Assembly (NCBI GenBank): GCA_025869455.1
Contig: JAOZVT010000091.1
Location: 1 to 19,984, forward strand
Direction: 5' to 3'
Source of the DNA: Prosthecobacter sp.
Lineage (GTDB): Bacteria > Verrucomicrobiota > Verrucomicrobiia > Verrucomicrobiales > Verrucomicrobiaceae
DNA length: 19,984 nt
A model generated the notes under the pieces. That model searched no databases and was not told the DNA's origin. It saw nothing but the letters and a program-made list of their open reading frames with translations. Positions 8,444 through 15,721 of the stretch are shown here, in pieces; the stretch's first letter is position 1, and each line of letters starts with the position of its first letter. Position numbers and translations under genes: made by a program.

Positions 8444-9065
8444 GATATCTTTATAAGGTCTAGCCCACAGACTTTCTGACACGTTTTTGTGGAATTCCAT
8501 TAAATGACGAAACTCATTTTCGAAACTCGAGTGGGCAGTGGGCCTCTTTGTGAATTTGGAAATCTATTTCGTGAACGGCTAAGGCTTGCTCGAGTTCAAG
8601 AAGGAATGCGGATATCCTTGATAGGAAAATGACCCCTGGATGAGTTGCCTTCGTTTTGCACACCCAAAAAGTTAGCCTGCCTCGCGGTCTGAAGGAACGC
8701 GGGAGGGGAAACACGGCGTCGCCTACAGGTCTGGTTTTTCACCAAAGCTCCCCCACTCCGGCGGCCCTTCAGGCCGCATCGGGGGTGTGGGTGGAATCTT
8801 TCCCCTTTCCCAGGGCTAGACGCCCTGGGCTAATTACGGTGGTCCGTTGGACCACAAGGCGGGTTTTATTGTGCTGGTGGATCTCTTTGCAAAGAGGGAT
8901 TCCTTAGGCCTAACAAATTCCGAATTTGAATTCCAAGAGGCAAAAATGATTTGCGAAAAAAATGAGGAATACAGACAGCTAAGCCCAGTCCTTATAGATA
9001 ACATCTTTGGTCTCGAATTTCCGTTTTTGTGGAATTATCTTTTCACACCTCAGAAACAAAGACAC
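8444..9065. other. Gene-free intergenic stretch
   Basis: About 620 bases lie between the exported cytochrome-type gene and the rho terminator. Short open frames here show no family signature and run across palindromes, so I call no gene. The stretch holds the palindrome cluster at 8761-8896, an AT-rich segment (~8900-9065), and a 15-bp direct repeat (8482-8496 and 9022-9036). It must also contain the promoter of the 5153-8443 gene, but I see no convincing hexamer pair. Confidence 0.55.
8761..8896. repeat. Cluster of intergenic palindromes, REP-like
   Basis: Four hairpin-forming palindromes are packed into ~135 bases. 8761-8777: GCGGCC, 5-nt loop, GGCCGC. 8809-8829: CCCAGGGC, loop TAGAC, GCCCTGGG (8 bp, perfect). 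8839-8855: GTGGTCC, loop GTT, GGACCAC (7 bp, perfect). 8883-8896: CTCTTTGCAAAGAG, a perfect 14-bp palindrome. None is followed by a T-tract. The pattern resembles dispersed GC-rich palindromic intergenic repeats that I recall in Planctomycetes and Verrucomicrobiota genomes. Copy number elsewhere cannot be judged from this window. Confidence 0.6.
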
Positions 9066-9108
9066 AAAAAAGCCACTCAATCACGCCCGTGAGGCGAACT
9101 GAGTGGCT
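9066..9108 (-). terminator. Intrinsic terminator after rho
   Basis: Read on the minus strand, AGCCACTCA (9108-9100) pairs perfectly with TGAGTGGCT (9079-9071). It encloses a smaller TCAC/GTGA hairpin and is followed by a run of T. It starts 18 nt past the rho stop codon. The 9-bp stem plus U-tract is a classic Rho-independent terminator. Confidence 0.8.
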
Positions 9109-9126
9109 TCTCTGAATTCTTAGAGA

Positions 9127-11097
9127 TTAACTTTTGTTCGGCAGGTCCACCAGCATCTGCGCATTGCTCGGGTAGCGTTCCATGAGCTGAAGCACGCGCT
9201 GGATGGCATCGATCGGCTTGTGCCCGGCAAGACCGCGACGCAGCATGTGAATCTTGTCCAATTGGAAAGGCTGCAAGAGCAACTCTTCACGGCGAGTCCC
9301 CGACTTGAAGATATTCACGGCGGGATAGTAGAACTGCTCCGCGATCTTGCGATCCAGCACGAGTTCCATGTTTCCTGTGCCTTTGAATTCCTGGAAAATC
9401 AGGTCATCCATGCGGCTTCCAGTTTCCACCAAAGCCGTGGCCAAGACGGTCAAACTACCAGCCTGACGGGTGTTACGCGCAGCGGCAAAAAGACGACGCG
9501 GGATCTCCATGGCACCCACCCCCATACCGCCACTCATCGTAGCGCCACCGGACTTAGCATTGTTAAAGGCACGCGCCAGACGAGTGATCGAGTCCATGAG
9601 CATGAACACATGCTCACCGCACTCTACCAGACGCTTCGCACGCTCCACCGCAAAAGCGGCAATGCGGGTATGGCTCTTGATGTCCTGATCATTCGAGCTG
9701 GCGTAGATCTCAGCCTTGGGCAGGATGCGCTTGAACTCGGTCACTTCTTCCGGGCGCTCATCCACCAGCAAAATCATCAGGTGCATGTTGGGGTGATTGG
9801 TAATCACCGCCTCGGCGATGTGTTGTAGTATCGTCGTTTTACCTGCACGTGGAGGTGCCACAATCAAGCCACGCTGACCGCGGCCTACGGGGGTAAACAT
9901 ATCAATCACACGTGTGGTGAAGCGATCCTTCACCGTCTCCATCTGAATCTTTTTATTCGGATTGATGGCCTTCAATTCTTCAAACAAAGGCAAGTCGCGC
10001 ATGGCTTCTGGAGCACGTCCATTGACCTCAGACACGCTCGTGATCTGAGCACCACGCTGACCTTTTTGGGCAATCCCAACCACCTGCATCCCCTCACGCA
10101 AACCATACTGGCGAATGAAGTCACCAGAGATGAAGGCATCATTCGGATGCTGGATGTACATGCGGTCACGCTGGCGCAAGAAACCGTAGCCTTTAGGAGT
10201 CAATTCCAAAATACCATCGGCGGGTTCGGGTGGCCCAAGTGGCACTTCGGCAATGCGACCGCGATCTTCATCGCCGCCAGATTGGCTTTCGCCATTCGGA
10301 TTTCCGTTGCGCTGCTGTCCGTTAGGCTGAGCACCACCGCCGCCGTTACCGCCAGCTTGTTGACGGGCGATCTTTTCCTGACGAAAACGTTCGCGACGTT
10401 CCTTCCAGCGTTCGAACTTGGACTTGCGTCGTTCCTGGGGTTGACCTTCACCGGCAGGACCCTGCGGATGAGCGGGTGCGTTCGTGTTGGCTTCTGCGCG
10501 TGGCGCAGGAGCAGCTTGTTGTGCCACTGGTGCTGCGACTGGTGTAGGCTGTGCGGCAGGAGCTTCAGCCGCCACGGGTGCGGGCTGCGGGGCAGCCTCA
10601 ATCACGGGAGCTTTTTCCACCACGGCGACCAGAGCCTTCACGGCCTCTTCAGCCACTGGCTTGCCAGCCGCTTCGGCTGCCTGCATTTGGGCCAGCATTT
10701 CAGCCGCCTTTTTTAAGATGGCCGATTTGCGTGCAGGCTTGGGTTTCTTGGTTCCATTGGACTCAGCCTCAGGCGCTTCAGTCTTCGACTTCGCCGCAGG
10801 CTTGGCGGCGACTTCCACCACAGGTGGAGCTTCGACTTTCACCTCAGGTTCAGGAGCTACTTCCTTCGTTTTGGCTGCCTTCTTGGCCGCCACCTTTTTC
10901 GCTGCCACCTTCTTGGGAGCAGGTGCTTCAGCAACGACAGTCGGTGCAGGTGCTTCAGCCACAACCGGAGCAGGTGCCTCAACGACTTTTTTGGTCGCCA
11001 CTTTTTTCGCTGCGACTTTTTTAGCCGCCGCTTTTTTGGTGGCCTTGGCAGGCTTGGCGTCTGTGGTTGACAGATCGAGCAGGAGTTCTTCGCTCAT
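9127..11097 (-). CDS. rho: Transcription termination factor Rho with long low-complexity N-terminus
   Basis: Hexameric RNA helicase that terminates transcription by moving along untranslated RNA. Residues ~290-360 are the cold-shock-like RNA-binding domain (DGILELTPKGYGFLR). The ATPase core follows with Walker A APPRAGKTT (414-422), Walker B-type VFMLMDSITRLARA, and conserved ILLVDERPEEVTEF, SGGMGVGAMEIPRRLF and ATALVETGSRMDDLIFQEFKGTGNMEL. At 656 residues it is far longer than E. coli Rho (419). The extra ~290 residues are Ala/Lys/Pro/Glu-rich with KKVAAKKVA and AEAPAP repeats, a basic Arg/Lys patch around 222-246, and a Gly/Asn/Gln stretch. The usual N-terminal helix bundle (Rho_N) is not recognisable. 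The ATG at 11097 (MSEELLLDL) is chosen; a TTG at 11109 would add four residues. It lies 18 nt after yebC and ends at a strong intrinsic terminator. Confidence 0.96.
   Translation of the reverse strand: MSEELLLDLSTTDAKPAKATKKAAAKKVAAKKVATKKVVEAPAPVVAEAPAPTVVAEAPAPKKVAAKKVAAKKAAKTKEVAPEPEVKVEAPPVVEVAAKPAAKSKTEAPEAESNGTKKPKPARKSAILKKAAEMLAQMQAAEAAGKPVAEEAVKALVAVVEKAPVIEAAPQPAPVAAEAPAAQPTPVAAPVAQQAAPAPRAEANTNAPAHPQGPAGEGQPQERRKSKFERWKERRERFRQEKIARQQAGGNGGGGAQPNGQQRNGNPNGESQSGGDEDRGRIAEVPLGPPEPADGILELTPKGYGFLRQRDRMYIQHPNDAFISGDFIRQYGLREGMQVVGIAQKGQRGAQITSVSEVNGRAPEAMRDLPLFEELKAINPNKKIQMETVKDRFTTRVIDMFTPVGRGQRGLIVAPPRAGKTTILQHIAEAVITNHPNMHLMILLVDERPEEVTEFKRILPKAEIYASSNDQDIKSHTRIAAFAVERAKRLVECGEHVFMLMDSITRLARAFNNAKSGGATMSGGMGVGAMEIPRRLFAAARNTRQAGSLTVLATALVETGSRMDDLIFQEFKGTGNMELVLDRKIAEQFYYPAVNIFKSGTRREELLLQPFQLDKIHMLRRGLAGHKPIDAIQRVLQLMERYPSNAQMLVDLPNKS
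10850..11050 (-). repeat. Low-complexity repeats encoding the Rho N-terminal tail
   Basis: Imperfect short repeats in the 5' part of rho encode KKVAAKKVA-type blocks alternating with AEAPAP blocks; CAGGTGCTTCAG recurs on the plus strand. They keep the frame. The protein segment is expected to be disordered and strongly basic. Confidence 0.75.
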
Positions 11098-11115
11098 GGT
11101 TTTTTTCAAAATTAG

Positions 11116-11865
11116 TTAGGAAAGTTCATCGGCGATTTCGTCGGCGATTTCGAAGTTCGCGTGGACGGCTTGCGTGTCGTCATAGTCGTCGAGAACATCA
11201 TAGAGTTTGATGATTGAGCGGCCCAGTTCCACATCGGTGATCGTCACCGTCGTGCTAGGCTGATAAATGAGATTTTGGGACTTGGGATTCACCCCTTTGT
11301 CACGTAGCGCACTGGCGACTTGAAAGGTTTGTTCAAAAGTCGTGTAGAGTACCCAGTCGTCCCCGGCATCCTGCACATCGTCAGCACCTGCTTCCAGGGC
11401 CAATTCCGTCGCCGCATCTTCGGTGAGAGTACCTTTTTCGATTCGGATTTCGCCGACGCGGCTAAACATGTAAGCCACACTGCCCGCTTCGGCAAAGGTG
11501 CCCTGGTTCTTGCCAAACAAGACGCGCAGGTCATTGGCAGCGCGGTTTCGGTTATCCGTCACCACTTCCACCATCAAAGCGACTCCGCCAGGACCATAGC
11601 CCTCATAGGTTATTTCCTCAATGGCTGCACCTTCCAGTTCACCGACGCCTTTTTTGATCGCACGGTCGATGTTGTCATTCGGCACGTTGGCCGCACGGGC
11701 CGCCAGGATGGCTGAACGCAAACGTGCATTCAGATCTGGATTCGAGCCGCCATTCTTAGCAGCCACCGTCAGCTCCTTTGAAAGTTTGCTAAAAACTTTG
11801 CCACGTTTTACGTCCACCACGGCCTTGATGTGCTTGACCTTGGACCACTTGTTATGTCCTGCCAT
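11116..11865 (-). CDS. yebC: YebC/PmpR family translational/transcriptional regulator
   Basis: 249-residue member of the YebC/PmpR (TACO1-like) family, usual length ~240-250. It starts with the hallmark MAGHNKWSKVKHIKAV, continues with RGKVFSKLSKEL and NPDLNARLRSAI, and has the family signature YEGYGPGGVALMVEVVTDNRNR at mid-protein. The ATG at 11865 gives this conserved N-terminus; the frame is open 22 codons further upstream but those residues are not family-like. Family members were first described as DNA-binding regulators. More recent work on YebC and TACO1 supports a role in relieving ribosome stalling at proline-rich stretches. It lies directly upstream of rho with an 18-nt gap, so the two are probably co-transcribed. 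Confidence 0.95.
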   Translation of the reverse strand: MAGHNKWSKVKHIKAVVDVKRGKVFSKLSKELTVAAKNGGSNPDLNARLRSAILAARAANVPNDNIDRAIKKGVGELEGAAIEEITYEGYGPGGVALMVEVVTDNRNRAANDLRVLFGKNQGTFAEAGSVAYMFSRVGEIRIEKGTLTEDAATELALEAGADDVQDAGDDWVLYTTFEQTFQVASALRDKGVNPKSQNLIYQPSTTVTITDVELGRSIIKLYDVLDDYDDTQAVHANFEIADEIADELS

Positions 11866-12188
11866 GTTGCAATGTCTGGGTTGGGGGGAAATAGAAGGGT
11901 GCTCCGGCGCGTCGCGGGCGGCGGGTCCCATTCGGGATTTTTGGAGATAAAGATTGGGAAAGAGCGGCCTTGCCGCGGTGTCTGCTCTGAAAACAAGCCG
12001 AAGCCTGCCGCAGGATATGATTTCGCGAGCCTTAGCTTTTTGAAATCAATACTCCAATCGCCGGAGCAGTCACCAGTGTTCACCTGGTTGAGAGAACCAG
12101 GAACGAGTGAAGTGTGCGGGATAGCGGGACTAGATGCAAGGTGTTTTTTTCTTCGATGCTGGATGAAAGAGTCGTGTTATCATCTCCC
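11866..12188. other. Divergent intergenic region between yebC and nadE
   Basis: 323 bases separate the divergent starts of yebC (minus) and nadE (plus), so promoters for both should lie here. I see no convincing -35/-10 pair; TATGAT at 12016-12021 is a possible plus-strand -10 but lacks a good -35 partner. One clear hairpin is present: CCTGGTT (12083-12089), loop GAGAG, AACCAGG (12095-12101), 7 bp and perfect. No T-tract follows on either strand, so it is more likely an operator or leader structure than a terminator. Confidence 0.45.
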
Positions 12189-14132
12189 ATGCCCGACCCA
12201 ACCCCGCCTCCCTGCCCCCGTGAATACCATGGTTTTGCACGTGTCGCAGCGGTCTCCCCTGAGCTGAAACTCGGTGATGTAGCGGCCAATGTCTCTCTCC
12301 TGACCGCTGAAATGCAGCGTCTGGCGCAGGAAGGCTGCCGCCTCATCGTATTTCCTGAGCTATGCCTCACAGGTTATTCTTGTGCGGATCTTTTTTACCT
12401 GCGCAGCCTCCAGCAGCAGGCGCTGGTCGGTGTGAAACAACTCGCGGAGGCCAATGCCGGACTTGGTTGCTGTATCGTCGTGGGCTTGCCTCTGGCTGTT
12501 CAGGGCCGTCTTTACAATGTCGCGGCTGTGATTGCTGATGGCGAGGTGCTGGGCTTTGTGCCGAAGACTTTTTTACCCAACTCGGGTGAATTTTACGAGC
12601 GCCGCTGGTTCTCCCCGGCCCAGACTTTGACCGATACGCACACGGAGGCGGATGGTATCCCCATCGGCACCGATCTGTTGTTTGAAGCGACGGACCTGCC
12701 AGGATTTGTGCTCGGCATTGAGATCTGCGAAGACCTCTGGACCGTCATCCCGCCGTCAAGCCATGCTGCCTTGGCCGGAGCCACGCTGCTGGCCAATCCA
12801 TCCGCCAGCAACGAAGTGCTGGGCAAGTTTACTTACCGCCGCCAACTCGTAACCCAACAAAGCGCACGCTGTTTGGCCGCCTATGTTTATGCCAGCGCGG
12901 GAGCGGGAGAATCCAGCACCGACACGGTTTATTCAGGCCACGGACTCATTGCTGAAAACGGTGCCTTGTTAGGCGAAACTGAACGCTTTGCTTTTCAAAC
13001 TCGCGCCATCTTGGCTGATGTTGATTTGCAACGCCTGGAGCATGAACGCCTGCGCAGCGCGGCCTTTCGCGATGCTGCCGCCACGCAGTCATACTCACGC
13101 ATCACCTTTAATTTAGGTGAACTCATCAGCACGCCACCAGCGGCTTTGCTGCGTCCGCTTTCAGCGCATCCTTTTGTGCCACCCGCAGGGGCAGACCGGA
13201 AAGCCGTGTGTGAAGAAATATTCGCCATCCAAGCCACCGCGCTAGCCCGGAGACTCCGCCAAGTGCATAGCAAAACAGCCGTACTGGGCCTCTCGGGAGG
13301 ACTTGATTCCACGTTGGCTCTGCTGGTGATGATTGAAGCTCTCAAGCGTGCGGACATGCCGCGTGAAGCCGCGCTAACCATCACCATGCCAGGGTTTGGC
13401 ACCACCGCCCGGACCAAGGGCAACGCCGAAAAATTAGCCGAAGCTCTGGAGGTACCTCTGCGCACCATCAGCATCAGCGCAGCCGTAGAACAGCATTTTA
13501 AAGACATCTCCCACCCACCGGGATTGCACGATGTCACTTATGAAAATGCGCAGGCTCGTGAACGCACCCAGGTGCTCATGGATGTGGCCAATCAGACCGG
13601 TGGCATCGTCGTCGGCACAGGTGACTTATCAGAATCTGCGCTCGGCTGGTGTACCTTCAATGGTGACCACATGTCCATGTATCATGTGAATGTCGGGGTG
13701 CCTAAGACCCTGGTGAAATACATCATCGAATGGTGCGCCACAGAACTCTATGCGGCGGAAGCTGGAGACATCCTGCATGACATCATTGATACGCCGATCT
13801 CACCTGAGCTGCTGCCTCTAGCTGCGGATGGCAGCATGGAACAGAAGACGGAAGACACGGTGGGCCCCTATGAGCTGCATGACTTCTTTCTCTTCCACTT
13901 CGTCCGTCATGGCTGTGGCAAAGATAAGATCCTGTTCCTGGCTCAGCAGGCCTTTGCGGAAAAATATTCGGCGAAGGTGATCGAAAAATGGCTCTCTGCT
14001 TTTCTGCGTAGGTTTGTACAGAGTCAGTTCAAACGCTCTGCCATGCCGGACGGACCTAAAGTCGGTTCCGTGGCACTGTCCCCACGTGGAGATTGGCGTA
14101 TGCCCAGCGACTACTCTGGCTCCCAGTTTTAA
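12189..14132 (+). CDS. nadE: Glutamine-dependent NAD+ synthetase
   Basis: Catalyses the last step of NAD+ synthesis, amidating deamido-NAD+ with ammonia from glutamine and ATP. The N-terminal half is a nitrilase-type glutaminase with the full catalytic triad: Glu57 (FPELCLTG), Lys126 (PKTFLPN) and Cys180 (EICEDLW). The C-terminal half is the ATP-dependent synthetase with the PP-loop LSGGLDST (368-375), then TRTQ-type ERTQVLMDVAN, GTGDLSESALGW and the DTPISPEL region. At 647 residues it matches the long two-domain form known from Mycobacterium tuberculosis, where the triad occupies nearly the same positions. The ATG at 12189 starts just before YHGFARVAAVSPE, the normal N-terminal strand; in-frame starts at 12114 and 12156 add residues that look non-conserved. 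It is probably the first gene of the plus-strand series. Confidence 0.95.
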   Translation: MPDPTPPPCPREYHGFARVAAVSPELKLGDVAANVSLLTAEMQRLAQEGCRLIVFPELCLTGYSCADLFYLRSLQQQALVGVKQLAEANAGLGCCIVVGLPLAVQGRLYNVAAVIADGEVLGFVPKTFLPNSGEFYERRWFSPAQTLTDTHTEADGIPIGTDLLFEATDLPGFVLGIEICEDLWTVIPPSSHAALAGATLLANPSASNEVLGKFTYRRQLVTQQSARCLAAYVYASAGAGESSTDTVYSGHGLIAENGALLGETERFAFQTRAILADVDLQRLEHERLRSAAFRDAAATQSYSRITFNLGELISTPPAALLRPLSAHPFVPPAGADRKAVCEEIFAIQATALARRLRQVHSKTAVLGLSGGLDSTLALLVMIEALKRADMPREAALTITMPGFGTTARTKGNAEKLAEALEVPLRTISISAAVEQHFKDISHPPGLHDVTYENAQARERTQVLMDVANQTGGIVVGTGDLSESALGWCTFNGDHMSMYHVNVGVPKTLVKYIIEWCATELYAAEAGDILHDIIDTPISPELLPLAADGSMEQKTEDTVGPYELHDFFLFHFVRHGCGKDKILFLAQQAFAEKYSAKVIEKWLSAFLRRFVQSQFKRSAMPDGPKVGSVALSPRGDWRMPSDYSGSQF

Positions 14133-14173
14133 GACCTTCCGCAAGGCGCGCTAGCCAGAACCGTTTGGGTAAG

Positions 14174-15610
14174 ATGTACCTGAAGCTTCTGCTGGCGACG
14201 CTGTTGCTGGCTCCCTTAAACCCATCTCACGCTGCAACTCCTGCTGAGGAGCCGATCCCTATCGGTTCACGGTTGGAATTGTTTGTGGATCATTTCCTCA
14301 TCGCAGACATGCAGCGCACCACGCTGAAACTGCATGAGCCCGTCAAAGCGCCACGCCCGAAATCTCCCCTGCCCGTGAACCACATGGTCACGGTCATCAA
14401 GGATAAGGATCTCTACCGCGCCTGGTATCGCAGCAGTGATCCCAGCTATCCCGGCCCCTATCACACCGGGCATCCGGGAGAGACGGTCAACTACGCAGAA
14501 AGTCGCGATGGTCACGAATGGACCTTCCCCAAACTGGGCCTGCATGAAATCAATGGCAGCCGAGAAAACAACGTCATCCTGGCTAAGATGCCGCCCTTTT
14601 TGACGAACTTTATGCCCTTTCTGGACACACGCCCCGGTGTGCCCGCCAGTGAGCATTACAAAGCCCTGGCTGGTTACCCTGGCCCTGGGGATAAACGCGG
14701 CACGAATACTCCGGGCCGTGGGCTCTTCGCCTTTGTCTCCGCCGATGGTATTCACTGGACCCAAAAAGCCGAAGCCATCCCCTTCCGCCCGCAGTGGCGA
14801 CATGCCTTTGATTCCCCCAATGTCTCCTTCTGGTCGGAGGCGGAGCAACTTTACGTCTGCTACTTCCGCACGTGGTCAGAGCCGGATCGTCTGCGCAGCA
14901 TCAGCCGCGCGACCTCACCTGATTTTGTTACCTGGAGCGAACCGGTGGAAATGAAGCCGAATCTCCCAGGCGAGCATCTTTATACCAATATGACGCAGCC
15001 TTACTTCCGCGCTCCGCATATCTACATGGCTCTCCCCACACGCTTTGTCCCAGGGCGTGGCGAGGCGCAGGATAGTGAAACGGATAACAATTCCACCGAC
15101 ATCCTGTTCATGACCACCCGAGCAGGCACGGAAAAATATGACCGTACCTTTACCCAGGCCTTCATCCGCCCAGGACTGGACCCCGCCCAATGGCGGAACC
15201 GCGCCAATTATGTGGCCCACAATGTCGTGCCGACCAGCCCGCAGGAAATGTCCATTTACCATCGTAGCGGAGATCGTTACATCTTGCGCACGGATGGTTT
15301 TATCTCCGTGAATGCTGGGGCTAAAGAAGGCAGTTTCACCACCCGACCCCTGATTTTCTCCGGTAAAAAGCTGGTTCTCAACTTCAGTGCCAGTGCCGCA
15401 GGCAGCCTCAGTGTGGAGATCCAAAAAGCTGATGGAATACCGATCCCAGGCTTTACCCATCGCGATTGTGAAATCATGGTGGGAGATAAAATCGCCGGAA
15501 CGGTGGAGTGGAAGGGCAAATCAGCCCTCTCCAGTCTAGCCGGCCAGCCTGTACGACTGCATTTCACACTCCAAGAAGCAGACCTTTACTCCCTAAATTT
15601 TCACCCTTAG
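14174..15610 (+). CDS. Secreted GH32/GH43-like five-bladed beta-propeller protein
   Basis: 478-residue exported protein. MYLKLLLATLLLAPLNPSHA is a clear signal peptide with likely cleavage after SHA, which fixes the start at 14174 over an in-frame ATG at 14093 that overlaps nadE. The mature protein opens with IGSRLELFVDHFLIA, a start seen in many planctomycete and verrucomicrobial glycosyl-hydrolase-like proteins. Propeller blades are suggested by repeated YAESRDGHEWTFPKLGL, FVSADGIHWTQKAEAI and RATSPDFVTWSEPVEM segments. A C-terminal beta-sandwich (FTTRPLIFSGKKLVLNFSAS to the end) is typical of the group. A glycoside-related role in the periplasm or outside the cell is the best guess. I cannot assign catalytic acids or a substrate. 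It starts 41 nt after nadE and could be read from the same message, though no functional link is evident. Confidence 0.8.
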   Translation: MYLKLLLATLLLAPLNPSHAATPAEEPIPIGSRLELFVDHFLIADMQRTTLKLHEPVKAPRPKSPLPVNHMVTVIKDKDLYRAWYRSSDPSYPGPYHTGHPGETVNYAESRDGHEWTFPKLGLHEINGSRENNVILAKMPPFLTNFMPFLDTRPGVPASEHYKALAGYPGPGDKRGTNTPGRGLFAFVSADGIHWTQKAEAIPFRPQWRHAFDSPNVSFWSEAEQLYVCYFRTWSEPDRLRSISRATSPDFVTWSEPVEMKPNLPGEHLYTNMTQPYFRAPHIYMALPTRFVPGRGEAQDSETDNNSTDILFMTTRAGTEKYDRTFTQAFIRPGLDPAQWRNRANYVAHNVVPTSPQEMSIYHRSGDRYILRTDGFISVNAGAKEGSFTTRPLIFSGKKLVLNFSASAAGSLSVEIQKADGIPIPGFTHRDCEIMVGDKIAGTVEWKGKSALSSLAGQPVRLHFTLQEADLYSLNFHP

Positions 15611-15721
15611 ACACAAAAACCTCCCATTCGGACTCCAGCTTCCTCTTAGGTTGTTGAATTTCCGGTTGCCCAATCATGGGCAGCGGCTTACTTGCGCGCC
15701 CGTTTCATACCTCCGCCAGCC

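Noticed and set aside
8514..8907. Short frames in the gene-free stretch (minus 8514-8714, plus 8656-8907)
   Set aside because: They overlap each other; the plus-strand frame runs across the palindrome cluster. Neither has protein-like features or family signatures.
10484..11119. A long plus-strand frame opposite the Rho N-terminus, rich in Ala and Thr
   Set aside because: It is the complement of the low-complexity Lys/Ala-rich repeats of rho, and repetitive codons leave several frames open.
15667..15682. TGCCCA-ATCA-TGGGCA hairpin upstream of the SurA/PpiD-like gene
   Set aside because: A 6-bp stem without a T-tract; similar stems occur by chance at this base composition. Not listed as a terminator.
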